In this document: positions 50,661 to 59,351 of the stretch, piece after piece
Layout: the number at the start of each line of letters is the position of its first letter
Numbering within the stretch: the first letter of the stretch is position 1
DNA from: Pseudoglutamicibacter albus
GTDB taxonomy: Bacteria > Actinomycetota > Actinomycetes > Actinomycetales > Micrococcaceae
Length of the DNA: 64,000 nt
Reading direction: 5' to 3'
NCBI RefSeq assembly: GCF_031458175.1
Contig: NZ_JAVDXX010000001.1
Span: 2,108,001-2,172,000 of the forward strand
Made by a program: the position numbers and the translations under genes
Notes under the pieces: generated by a model
Database searches by the model: none
What the model was told of the DNA's origin: nothing
The model's input: the letters and a program-made list of their open reading frames with translations, nothing else

Positions 50661-51806
50661 CTAGATGCGGGGCAGGTATTCCGATGCGGCGTCGCGCGGG
50701 ACCCCGGTTGCGTGCAGAATATCCACGGCAGTAGGCCGCAACAGCATAATCAGCGTGGTCAACTGCATGGTCTCGGCACGCCACGAGGCCGCATCCAAGT
50801 CGCCCACGACCTCCTCCATGATCGAGCGGGCGCGGCGCCGCATCATGTTCGCAGACCCCGTTGAGGTCTCCGCTGCCGAGTTCGCCAAAGCGTTCATCGC
50901 ATCAGCGAACCCCTCAAACAGAGTGTGTAAGCGTTCCCGTTGTTCCGCATCGGGCGCCAAGGTGTTCAAAAGCCCCGCGGCACGCCGAGCCACCACGTTG
51001 AGCCCACGCAGAATTAGGTCAGCAACCTCCAAAAGCTGCTCCTGATCACTCAACTCATGACGGTGCCGCCGCCCCAAAACACTCAACTTCGCGTAATCGT
51101 TGGAGGTCTTGATCTCTTGCCGCGCCTGATCAACCAGCGTGCTAGCGTTACGCACCCGCACCAGCGTGTGCCACGCGGCCTGCGAATCTGAACGCTCAAG
51201 CGCTTCACCCAACTCACGGAAACACTGACTGACCTCCCGCAGCAGGCCCGAAAGTTTCGCCGCTGGCGCTCGCCGTGGGTCGCGTGGCCACATCAGCATC
51301 AAGAGTAGGCCCACGGTGCCGCCGATGATCGCGTCGATGGATCTGGTGAACGGGCCGCCGTAGGGGATGGGTAGCAGCACAACCAGCAGGGATTGGACGC
51401 CGAGTTGGGTTGCGAAGATCACGCCGGGGTCAAGGAAGCGTGCAAGCACGAGGGAGAGGAACACGACGATCGCGGCCTGCCATACGCCCCTGCCCAACAG
51501 CGTCATCAGCACGTCGCCTAACACGATGCCGAGCGTGCACCCGAGCGCGACCTCAAGGGTTCTGCGCAAGTGGGATGATGTCGCGAAGCCGAGCACGATG
51601 AGGGCGCTGGTTGCGGCGAAGATCGGTTGTTGGTGGCCGAGCACTTTTTCTGCGAACCAGAAAGAGAACACTGACCCGACTGTCGCGAAGATGATCCGGG
51701 TCATGGAGATCTGTACCCGGCGGAGGCCACCTTTGAGGCGGGCCTTGAGGTGGCGCATGGCTGCGCTCGATGCGCGGGGTAGCTTCCGCTTGCTGCGTGT
51801 GCTCAT
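50661..51806 (-). CDS. FUSC/aromatic-acid-exporter-like membrane protein
   Basis: A 381-residue inner-membrane protein. About six transmembrane helices fill residues 30-165 (for example PIFAATSALIVLGFATSSHL and ATQLGVQSLLVVLLPIPYGG). A long cytoplasmic alpha-helical domain of about 200 residues follows. This layout matches the FUSC/YccS and ArAE families, whose known members export aromatic acids or are of unknown role. ATG 51806 is supported by AAGGAGG 8 nt upstream; GTG 51815 would overlap that site. It is divergent from pstS. Confidence 0.8.
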   Translation of the reverse strand: MSTRSKRKLPRASSAAMRHLKARLKGGLRRVQISMTRIIFATVGSVFSFWFAEKVLGHQQPIFAATSALIVLGFATSSHLRRTLEVALGCTLGIVLGDVLMTLLGRGVWQAAIVVFLSLVLARFLDPGVIFATQLGVQSLLVVLLPIPYGGPFTRSIDAIIGGTVGLLLMLMWPRDPRRAPAAKLSGLLREVSQCFRELGEALERSDSQAAWHTLVRVRNASTLVDQARQEIKTSNDYAKLSVLGRRHRHELSDQEQLLEVADLILRGLNVVARRAAGLLNTLAPDAEQRERLHTLFEGFADAMNALANSAAETSTGSANMMRRRARSIMEEVVGDLDAASWRAETMQLTTLIMLLRPTAVDILHATGVPRDAASEYLPRI

Positions 51807-51871
51807 CCCGCGCACCTCCTTACACCCAATGTGATCAATATCTATCCTCCATTCTTACACCACCCCAAATA

Positions 51872-51893
51872 GTTCACCTGTTGTTCACATAAG
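51872..51893. promoter_or_regulatory. Pho-box-like 11-bp direct repeat before pstS
   Basis: GTTCACCTGTT (51872-51882) and GTTCACATAAG (51883-51893) are head-to-tail 11-mers that fit the actinobacterial PhoP box (G-G/T-TCA direct repeats). They lie about 90 bp before the pstS start, as expected for phosphate-starvation control. Confidence 0.7.
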
Positions 51894-51984
51894 GCCACAG
51901 GTTCCGTTACCTTGCGTGGTTAGCGTCTAGAGCGTCGCCGCAAAACCGCGGCACTCGCCTCCCCAGGAATGAAAGAGAAAGACC

Positions 51985-53100
51985 GTGCAGATTAAGCACT
52001 TCGGCCGTACGGCTGCAATCCTGTCCATCGCGGCCCTGGGCCTCACCGCATGTGGCCAGGCAAACAACACTTCCGGCTCCTCGGACAAAGACTCCGGCAA
52101 CGGCGACGCCAAGCAGGTTTCCGGCACCCTTTCCGGTGCTGGCGCTTCCTCGCAGGAATCCGCTATTGGCGCATGGACCGCTGGTCTGAAGGAATCCCAG
52201 AAGGACCTCAACGTCCAGTACAACCCAGCTGGTTCCGGTGCTGGCCGTAAGGCATTCCTCTCCGGCCAGGCTTCCTTCGCAGGCTCCGACGCTTCCATCA
52301 AGGAAGAAGAAGTTGCTGACGCAGAGAAGATGTGCGGCCCAGAGGGCGCAATCAACATCCCTGCATACATTTCCCCAATCGCGATCGTCGTGAACCTCGA
52401 GGGCGTTGACGAGATCAACCTCGATGCCGAGACGCTGGCGAAGATCTTCGCTGAGGACATCACCACCTGGAACGACCCAGCGATCGCCGCACTCAACGAG
52501 GGTGTTGACCTTCCAGACACCAAGATCATCCCAGTGCACCGCGCTGACAAGTCCGGTACCACCGACAACTTCACCGATTACCTCGCTGAGAACGCTAAGG
52601 ACGCTTGGCCAGCAGGTAACGTCGAAGAGTGGCCATCCGACCTCGGCGGCGAAGCGGCACAGGGCACCTCCGCACTGGTTGGTGTTGTCCAGAAGAGCAA
52701 CGGCGCTATCGGCTACGCCGACAAGTCCGCAGCTGGCGACCTGACCCTTGCGAAGATCAAGGTCGGCGAGAACTTCCAGGCCCCAGAGGAAGAAGCAGCA
52801 GCTAAGTCTGTTGAAATCTCGGACCGCGTTGAAAGCAAGAACGAGAACGACATGGCTGTGCGCATCAACCGCACCTCCACCGAAGAGGGCACCTACCCAC
52901 TCGTCCTTGTCTCCTACCACATCTACTGCTCCACCTATAAGGATCAGTCGACCGTGGACATGGTCCAGGCATGGGGCCACTACGTGGTCAGCGAAGACGG
53001 CCAGAACGCTGCCCAGGCAGCTGCTGGCTCCGCACCAATGACCGAAGCAATGCGTAAGGACGCCGAAAAGGCAATCGACGCCATCAAGGTCGCCGAGTAA
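51985..53100 (+). CDS. pstS: Phosphate ABC transporter substrate-binding lipoprotein PstS
   Basis: Binds inorganic phosphate at the cell surface and delivers it to PstCA. The 371-residue precursor has a lipobox LTAC with Cys23 as the lipid-modified residue, and then a Ser/Gly/Asp-rich linker. Phosphate-binding segments such as GAGASSQESA, PAGSGAGRKAF and DKSGTTDNFTDYL are clear. GTG start preceded by a purine-rich GAAAGAGAAAG. A strong hairpin separates it from pstC, which probably keeps pstS mRNA in excess. Confidence 0.95.
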   Translation: MQIKHFGRTAAILSIAALGLTACGQANNTSGSSDKDSGNGDAKQVSGTLSGAGASSQESAIGAWTAGLKESQKDLNVQYNPAGSGAGRKAFLSGQASFAGSDASIKEEEVADAEKMCGPEGAINIPAYISPIAIVVNLEGVDEINLDAETLAKIFAEDITTWNDPAIAALNEGVDLPDTKIIPVHRADKSGTTDNFTDYLAENAKDAWPAGNVEEWPSDLGGEAAQGTSALVGVVQKSNGAIGYADKSAAGDLTLAKIKVGENFQAPEEEAAAKSVEISDRVESKNENDMAVRINRTSTEEGTYPLVLVSYHIYCSTYKDQSTVDMVQAWGHYVVSEDGQNAAQAAAGSAPMTEAMRKDAEKAIDAIKVAE

Positions 53101-53113
53101 CGCATACCTGTGA

Positions 53114-53143
53114 CGGGCGGCCGGCTTGAATGCCGGCCGCCCG
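53114..53143 (+). other. Intercistronic hairpin between pstS and pstC
   Basis: A perfect 12-bp GC stem (53114-53125 with 53132-53143) around TTGAAT. No T-run follows. It could stabilise the 3' end of pstS mRNA or attenuate transcription into pstC. Confidence 0.7.
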
Positions 53144-53198
53144 ACCACGCATCTAAGCCCCCACATCCCACTGGATTCACCCGCACAGGAGCAATCTC

Positions 53199-54146
53199 GT
53201 GACTTCCCCATCGCTGGCACCAAAGAGTGGCCCGCTCGATGAAAAGGCGAAAGGCCGAGTCGGAGACAAAGTATTCTCCGGCACCGCCTTGGTAGCCGGC
53301 ATCATCATCCTTGTCATCCTCGTCTTCGTCTCGGTCTTCCTGGTCACCCAGTCCATTCCGGCGCTGACTGCAGACCCAGCAGACATCACAGGCGGCAAGG
53401 GCTTCCTCAACTACGTCCTGCCGCTAGCGATCGGTACCCTCATCGCCGCCGGCATCGCATTGCTCCTAGCAACACCAGTCGCAGTTGGTGTTGCATTGTT
53501 CATTTCCCACTTCGCGCCCCGCCGCATGGCGAAAACGGTCGGCTATGTGATCGACCTTCTCGCAGCGATCCCATCGGTCGTCTACGGTGCATGGGGCATG
53601 GCCGTGCTCGGCCCAGCGATGGTCGGGATCTTCAACTGGCTGCACGACAACCTCGGATTCATCCCGATCTTCGGTGACCCATCCCAGACCGGCCGAACAC
53701 TCATGACCGCATCGGTCGTGCTCGCGGTGATGATCCTGCCGATCATCACCGCGCTCTCCCGCGAAATCTTCGTCCAAACCCCTAAACTTCACGAAGAAGC
53801 AGCGCTGGCACTCGGCGCAACCCGTTGGGAAATGATCCGCATGGCAGTCTTCCCATTCGCCCGCGCCGGCGTCGTCTCCGCAATCATGCTCGGCCTCGGC
53901 CGCGCCCTCGGCGAAACCATGGCAGTCGCAATGGTGCTCTCCGCAGGTGGCCTTACCATCAACCTCATCGGTTCCGGTAACTCCACCATCCCGGCAGACA
54001 TCGCCCTGCACTTCCCAGAGTCCTCCGGCCTACGCGCCAACGAACTCATCGCGGCCGGCCTGGTCCTCTTCATCATCACCCTCATCGTGAACCTGATCGC
54101 ACGGTGGATCGTGTCCCGTCACAAAGAATTCGACGGAGCTAACTAA
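53199..54146 (+). CDS. pstC: Phosphate ABC transporter permease PstC
   Basis: One of two membrane channel subunits of the Pst system. The 315-residue protein has six transmembrane helices and the ABC-permease EAA loop, EEAALALGATRWEMIRMAVFP (about residues 195-215), that docks on PstB. The GTG start has AGGAG at good spacing. It is followed one base later by pstA. Confidence 0.94.
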   Translation: MTSPSLAPKSGPLDEKAKGRVGDKVFSGTALVAGIIILVILVFVSVFLVTQSIPALTADPADITGGKGFLNYVLPLAIGTLIAAGIALLLATPVAVGVALFISHFAPRRMAKTVGYVIDLLAAIPSVVYGAWGMAVLGPAMVGIFNWLHDNLGFIPIFGDPSQTGRTLMTASVVLAVMILPIITALSREIFVQTPKLHEEAALALGATRWEMIRMAVFPFARAGVVSAIMLGLGRALGETMAVAMVLSAGGLTINLIGSGNSTIPADIALHFPESSGLRANELIAAGLVLFIITLIVNLIARWIVSRHKEFDGAN

Positions 54147-54147
54147 C

Positions 54148-55359
54148 ATGACCCGCCCGAATCACGAACACAGCTCCCAAAAGTCTGAGGTAAAACCAGT
54201 GAACGCGACCGAACAGCGCACCAAAACCACATCAGAGGGGGAACGTCGCCACGGCCGTAGCCGCCTCACCTCCGGACAAATGCCACGATGGGGCGAGCCA
54301 CTCATCGGCGTCATCTCGCTGATCCTCGGCGCCGCCATCGTAGCGCTCATCGGCTTCAACATCGCAGGCTGGCTCTGCGTCTCCGCGATCATCTTCCTGA
54401 TCGTCGACTACGTTGCAACCCTGCTGGTAGCCAACCGCCGCCAAGCGGCCAACACGCTAGCCCGCAACCTCATCGTCGGCGCGTTCCTCATCGCGCTGGT
54501 CCCACTCGTCTCAGTCATCTGGACCGTTGTCGCCAACGGCTCCAAAGCGATCGTCGCGCCAGGGTTCTTCGCATCCGACATGCAAGGACAGATCGCGATC
54601 GCCGACATCCAGCACGCCCGCGAAGGCGGCCCGCTCATCGGCGGTATCAAGCACGCACTCATCGGTACGTTGCTCATCACCCTCGCAGCCACCGTGATCT
54701 CCGTGCCGATCGGTCTGCTGACCTCGATCTACCTCGTCGAATACGCACGCGACAACTGGCTCTCTAAGGTCATCCGCTTCTTCGTTGACGTCATGACCGG
54801 TATCCCATCAATCGTCGCGGGTCTGTTCGCGGCCGGTATCTCCGCCTACGTGATGCTCGACCTGTTCCAGATGCGGCCAGGCTCCCAGCTGATCGGTTTC
54901 TCTGCAGCGATCGGTTTGTCAGTGCTCATGATCCCGGTTGTGGTCCGCTCAACCGAAGAAATGCTGCGCGTTGTCCCGAACGAGCTGCGCGAAGCGTCAG
55001 CGGCACTCGGCGTACGCAAGTGGCGCACCATCATGAAGGTTGTCCTCCCAACCGCGCTATCCGGTATCGCATCCGGCGTCACCATCGCTATCGCACGCGT
55101 CATCGGTGAAACCGCGCCGATCCTGGTGACCGCAGGTACCGCATCAGTCGTGAACTTCAACCTGTTCAAGGACTGGATGATGGCGCTACCGGTCTTCATC
55201 TACCGCCAGCTGAACTACCCGGCAGCGCCAGCCGCGCAAGACGCATCGACCCTACGCGCATGGGGTGCAGCGCTTGTCCTGATCATCATCGTGATGCTGC
55301 TGAACCTGCTGGCACGCATCATCGCTAAGATGTTCGCACCGAAGCAGGCCGGCCGCTAA
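54148..55359 (+). CDS. pstA: Phosphate ABC transporter permease PstA
   Basis: The second Pst channel subunit. The 403-residue protein is longer than usual for PstA because of a charged, hydrophilic N-terminal extension of about 48 residues and two extra helices before the six-helix core. The EAA loop is REASAALGVRKWRTIMKVVLP. The ATG lies 1 nt after the pstC stop, so translation is probably coupled. An internal GTG (54199) is an alternative start that would trim part of the extension. Confidence 0.92.
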   Translation: MTRPNHEHSSQKSEVKPVNATEQRTKTTSEGERRHGRSRLTSGQMPRWGEPLIGVISLILGAAIVALIGFNIAGWLCVSAIIFLIVDYVATLLVANRRQAANTLARNLIVGAFLIALVPLVSVIWTVVANGSKAIVAPGFFASDMQGQIAIADIQHAREGGPLIGGIKHALIGTLLITLAATVISVPIGLLTSIYLVEYARDNWLSKVIRFFVDVMTGIPSIVAGLFAAGISAYVMLDLFQMRPGSQLIGFSAAIGLSVLMIPVVVRSTEEMLRVVPNELREASAALGVRKWRTIMKVVLPTALSGIASGVTIAIARVIGETAPILVTAGTASVVNFNLFKDWMMALPVFIYRQLNYPAAPAAQDASTLRAWGAALVLIIIVMLLNLLARIIAKMFAPKQAGR

Positions 55360-55412
55360 AGGAACCGGGTGGTGCGGAACACGCCAGCCACCCCACACAC
55401 GAGCTCTCATAG

Positions 55413-55454
55413 ACCACTGACCACAGGTCACACCAACCACTGACCACCAGGTCA
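55413..55454. repeat. Direct repeat, 23-bp period, before pstB
   Basis: ACCACTGACCACAGGTCA (55413-55430) and ACCACTGACCACCAGGTCA (55436-55454) differ by a single inserted base. They fill the 115-bp spacer between pstA and pstB. Confidence 0.8.
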
Positions 55455-55474
55455 AAGTGAAGGAAATAAAAACT

Positions 55475-56254
<780 letters not shown>

Positions 56255-56310
56255 ACCACGCCGGGGAGCTGCGAGCGTGCAGTAGCGGCAGCGAAACAAT
56301 AGCCACACCA

Positions 56311-56347
56311 CGATGGTGGCGCCTGCAGACAGCGGGCGCCACCATCG
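56311..56347. terminator. Bidirectional hairpin between pstB and pit
   Basis: CGATGGTGGCGCC (56311-56323) pairs with its complement at 56335-56347; CTGTTT follows on the plus strand. It lies between two convergent phosphate-uptake operons. Confidence 0.65.
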
Positions 56348-56369
56348 CTGTTTAAGCGGAAGATGTGCT

Positions 56370-56417
56370 GGCTGGGTGCTGGACGGGTTGGCCGCGGCGC
56401 AGGCTGGCCGCTGCGCA
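56370..56417. repeat. Tandem repeat, 16 bp x 2-3
   Basis: GGTTGGCCGCGGCGCA (56386-56401) and GGCTGGCCGCTGCGCA (56402-56417) match at 14 of 16 positions. A weaker unit precedes them at 56370-56385. The array sits between the terminator and the pit stop codon. Confidence 0.65.
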
Positions 56418-56435
56418 AGGCGGGGCAGCGGTGCG

Positions 56436-57449
56436 CTACCCGATGAGTGGGGACGCGGCGAGGTACAGGACGGCGCTGACGAGGAAGGTCACCACCGGTG
56501 TCATGAGCCAGTAAGCCGCGACTTCAACGGCGCGGCGCTGATTCACGGTCATGTGACGTTGTGTGAGGCCGGCACCGAGTAGCGAGGTTGTGACGGACTG
56601 GGTTGAAGAGATCGGTAAGTGGAAGGCGATCGAACCGAAGAACACGAGCAGGGAAGAAGAAACTTTCGCCATGCCTGCCCGCAACGGGTCCAGCTGCACG
56701 AGCCGCGTTGAGAGGGTATAGGTGATACGCCAACCTCCCACAAGCATTCCCGCACCCAGGATCATCGCGGTGATGATCTCGAAACCATGCATGTCACCGT
56801 AATCGAAACCTAATCCGGCGGTAGCGGTCATAACAAGCAGGAAGACAGCCAAACGCTGGCCGTCCTGCAACCCGTGAGCGAATGCCACCGCAGCGGTCGC
56901 GATCGCCTGGGAAACCCGGCCAATCCGGTCAGCAGATTTCGGTGTCTGATACCGCATGAGCCACGCCGCCGGGATCATGATCAGTATCGACAACAGTGGC
57001 GCAACAAGCACCGTGACCGCAAGCGGAATAAGGATCGCCAACAACAAGGTCAGCCACACGCCCGTGTTCTCCATGTGGCCCATCGTTATCGCCGCTACCA
57101 AGGCGCCTACAAGCCCGCCGTACATCCCGTGGGTTTGGGAGGTCGGTTGTCCACGCCACCACGTGAACAAAGCCCACATAGCCGCCGATGCCAGCGCCGC
57201 CATCGCCATCACGAGGCCCGCAGGACCGGGCGCCAAAGCCAGCTCGAATTGGTCTTGAAACGCGATCCCCAGCCCCGTGGAGAGAAATGTGCCGGCCGCA
57301 GCGAAACCGGCCACAACAATCGTTGCGATACCAGGGGTCAAAGCACGCGTACGCACCGAGGTCGCAACAGCGTTGGACGCGTCATGGAAACCGTTGAGGA
57401 ACGTGACCAAAGCCCACAGCAGGCACGCACACACCAAAAGGAAACCCAT
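56436..57449 (-). CDS. pit: Low-affinity inorganic phosphate transporter, Pit family
   Basis: A 337-residue secondary transporter that imports metal-phosphate using the proton gradient. The PiT signature repeats are visible: GFHDASNAVATSVRTRAL near the N-terminus and FFGSIAFHLPISSTQSVTTS near the C-terminus, each in one half of the inverted-repeat fold. AAGGAATCG precedes the ATG. It starts directly after the DUF47 gene, its usual partner, and converges on pstB. Confidence 0.92.
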   Translation of the reverse strand: MGFLLVCACLLWALVTFLNGFHDASNAVATSVRTRALTPGIATIVVAGFAAAGTFLSTGLGIAFQDQFELALAPGPAGLVMAMAALASAAMWALFTWWRGQPTSQTHGMYGGLVGALVAAITMGHMENTGVWLTLLLAILIPLAVTVLVAPLLSILIMIPAAWLMRYQTPKSADRIGRVSQAIATAAVAFAHGLQDGQRLAVFLLVMTATAGLGFDYGDMHGFEIITAMILGAGMLVGGWRITYTLSTRLVQLDPLRAGMAKVSSSLLVFFGSIAFHLPISSTQSVTTSLLGAGLTQRHMTVNQRRAVEVAAYWLMTPVVTFLVSAVLYLAASPLIG

Positions 57450-58064
57450 TTACGATTCCTTGACCAGGATGGTCCCAAGATGGTTCATCGCCTGAATCAG
57501 TTCGTACTGGGCTTCACGCAAGTCATCGAGCAACATGGTTTGAGACAAGGCGGTCTGTACGCGGGTGGTTTCGCTGATTTCGAGTTTCCAGGTACGGATC
57601 GTGTGGCGGCCGCGGGTGGTGAGCCCCATGAGGTCCAGCCAATCGTCTTCGACGTTGTCCAGCTGCGCCAGATGCGTGAAAACTTTCCGTAACACTTTGG
57701 CTTGCTGGCCCAGAAGCTCAAGAAGCTCAGGCAGCGACGTTGAACGCATCGGGATCGCATCCGGGATGAGGCCCGCCGCATTAGAGACAGCACCGATGGA
57801 TGCGCGAAGGTGGCGAGAGAACGTGAACAGGTCTTCCCGAGGCAACGGGTTGATGAACGAGGTACGCAAATGCGTGAGCAATGTATAGGTTTTGTCATCA
57901 ACCTCGTTCAGGTTTTCCTTGATCGCTTCACGCAAAGCGGTCCGTTCCGTTGCAGGCGCAGAGATGAGTTGGGCGGCCGAACCGATGGCCTCGTATAACA
58001 GCTCAGACATGCCGGCCAGCAACTTGAGGCTTCGAGCCTCAGAAGGAAACAGCCGCAAACGCAC
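57450..58064 (-). CDS. DUF47 (PhoU-like) family protein
   Basis: A 204-residue all-helical protein of the DUF47 family, distantly related to PhoU and commonly cotranscribed with pit, whose activity it is thought to modulate. Segments such as LPREDLFTFSRHLRASIGAV and RKVFTHLAQLDNVEDDWLDL fit the two-bundle fold. The GTG start has GAGG 5 nt upstream. The pit ATG follows its stop with no gap. Upstream there is only a weak GTTAACC/TTCAC similarity to the Pho box. Confidence 0.88.
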   Translation of the reverse strand: MRLRLFPSEARSLKLLAGMSELLYEAIGSAAQLISAPATERTALREAIKENLNEVDDKTYTLLTHLRTSFINPLPREDLFTFSRHLRASIGAVSNAAGLIPDAIPMRSTSLPELLELLGQQAKVLRKVFTHLAQLDNVEDDWLDLMGLTTRGRHTIRTWKLEISETTRVQTALSQTMLLDDLREAQYELIQAMNHLGTILVKES

Positions 58065-58400
58065 GGAAACCTCATTCTCAAAGGGGACGTTACAGCTGGC
58101 AGTCTAATGAGTGAAGGTTAACAGACAAACGCGTTGAGCGGCGGGGGATCTGCGCAGGCAGCGATGCGCGAACTAATGTGCGGCGACAAAGATCCCGGAC
58201 GTTGACAGAAGCCAGGATTTGAAAGACACCGGGCCGGGGGCGCCTCTCGGCGGAAGGCCGCTCGAAGCGGCAGATATTTGGAGCCCGGGGCCTCCTGCGG
58301 CCCGGTGTCCCCTCCAGTGTGGCAGACGGGGCCGGGTGCTCGTCAAGCGCTGCGGGGATACCGGTAGTCCTTGCGCCAGGTTGGTGTGGCCGCGGCGGGG
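58065..58400. other. 336-bp intergenic region with two large hairpins
   Basis: No coding gene is visible. It holds an imperfect hairpin with arms GGGATCT (58145-58151) and AGATCCC (58190-58196), and the structured element at 58225-58309. It lies between two minus-strand genes. Confidence 0.7.
58225..58309. ncRNA. Candidate structured RNA element (unassigned)
   Basis: Perfect 12-bp outer arms, GACACCGGGCCG (58225-58236) and CGGCCCGGTGTC (58298-58309), enclose at least two inner hairpins: CGCC-TCTC-GGCG (58241-58252) and GCCGC-TCGAA-GCGGC (58257-58271), followed by GGAG/CTCC pairing. The multibranched shape suggests a small RNA or RNA element rather than a simple terminator, in either strand. 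It does not match SRP RNA, tmRNA, 6S or RNase P signatures that I know. Confidence 0.4.
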
Positions 58401-59036
58401 CTATTCGAGTTGGTTGCGGCGCCACATTTCAGCTGAGGCGACGAGGTCCGACGCGGTGGAAGCTAAGCGTCGCGAACTTTCAGTGAGTGCGCGGGCATGC
58501 TGTGTTGCGTGCGCCTCGGCACTGTCGGCGTGGGCGGCCTGACCGGCGGCGACGAGCCGGCAGAACGCGGCGGCGCGCTCGAGCGCGACGGCGAAGTCTC
58601 CCGTATAGGCGCCCGTGAGGATCGCGGTGGTGACCTCGACCACCTCGCTAGGCCCCGGCGGGTCCGCGACCCCAGCAACCACAACCGTGACGTCATCCAC
58701 AGACATACCGGCGCGGAACAGCGCGGACCAGCGTTGCGCATCGTTCATGACAGCCCGGCGCAGCACATACAGCCGCCACAACGTACCCGGCAGCGAAACG
58801 GCAGGGGAGGCGGACCACAGTTCGGCGAGCTCAAGCAGACCATCCGAGTCCGCGAGCTTGATGAGGCGGTCCAGAACCTCCGGCTCAACCCCCGAACGGC
58901 CCTGATGCACGATGGCGTGGGCAGTCAGGTGTGCCGCCTCAGAATGATGTGCCGGATCCGAGCCGGGCGCCTCACGATCCAACAGCTCGGGAGGCATCAC
59001 GGCTGGCTTGTGGTGGGTGCGCGCCGAAAAACTCAT
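58401..59036 (-). CDS. Conserved actinobacterial protein of unknown function
   Basis: A 211-residue, Ala-rich, mostly helical soluble protein without signal peptide. Segments such as LLELAELWSASPAVSLPGTLWRL and ERAAAFCRLVAAGQAAHA resemble a protein conserved in many actinobacteria, but I know no function. ATG 59036 is chosen: minus-strand TACACT lies 7 nt upstream, and the longer open frame to 59237 runs antisense through the tRNA-Lys gene, so its extra residues are spurious. Confidence 0.75.
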   Translation of the reverse strand: MSFSARTHHKPAVMPPELLDREAPGSDPAHHSEAAHLTAHAIVHQGRSGVEPEVLDRLIKLADSDGLLELAELWSASPAVSLPGTLWRLYVLRRAVMNDAQRWSALFRAGMSVDDVTVVVAGVADPPGPSEVVEVTTAILTGAYTGDFAVALERAAAFCRLVAAGQAAHADSAEAHATQHARALTESSRRLASTASDLVASAEMWRRNQLE

Positions 59037-59043
59037 CCCCTCC

Positions 59044-59049
59044 AGTGTA
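59044..59049 (-). promoter_or_regulatory. Probable -10 box of a leaderless promoter
   Basis: TACACT on the minus strand ends 7 nt before ATG 59036. Confidence 0.45.
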
Positions 59050-59159
59050 GGAACACGCGCGATCGCGGCCGGGTTGGTGCCGGTGGCGGGGGCAGGAGGC
59101 AGCGATCGTGACGGGCGGGTTAGGGAAACTGCGGTGGTGTCGTTTACGATAGGGAGCTG

Positions 59160-59232
59160 GGGCCTATAGCTCAGCTGGCAGAGCACCGGACTTTTAATCC
59201 GTTGGTCCCGGGTTCGATCCCCGGTGGGCCCA
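59160..59232 (+). tRNA. tRNA-Lys (anticodon UUU)
   Basis: A 73-nt cloverleaf. Acceptor stem GGGCCTA with TGGGCCC, D-loop AGCTCAGCTGGCAGAGC, anticodon loop CTTTTAA with TTT at 34-36, and T-loop GGTTCGATCC. CCA is not encoded. The terminator at 59240 follows at once. Confidence 0.95.
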
Positions 59233-59239
59233 CACAAAG

Positions 59240-59304
59240 ATCAGCCTCGGAACTGAGCAGACGGTACGCCGTCGATGCGTCAGCTCCGAGGCTGATGTGT
59301 TTTT
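59240..59304 (+). terminator. tRNA-Lys terminator
   Basis: ATCAGCCTCGGA (59240-59251) pairs perfectly with TCCGAGGCTGAT (59285-59296), and GTGTTTTTG follows. Confidence 0.85.
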
Positions 59305-59317
59305 GAGGCTCGCGTGT

Positions 59318-59351
59318 GTTCACACCCTGAGCACGTTCACACCCCGAGCAT
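59318..59351. repeat. 17-bp tandem duplication across the end of the flavoprotein gene
   Basis: GTTCACACCCTGAGCAC (59318-59334) and GTTCACACCCCGAGCAT (59335-59351) match at 15 of 17 positions. On the minus strand the unit contains the last codons and the TGA stop of the flavoprotein gene, so the stop is present twice. Confidence 0.8.

Noticed and set aside
58225-58309. SRP 4.5S RNA or RNase P RNA
   Set aside because: The conserved GGAAG-CAGC apical motif of SRP RNA and the RNase P core segments are absent.
59037-59237. N-terminal extension of the unknown protein at 58401 with a GDRTRDQRIKSP-like segment
   Set aside because: The extension is an antisense translation of the tRNA-Lys gene, a common artefact.
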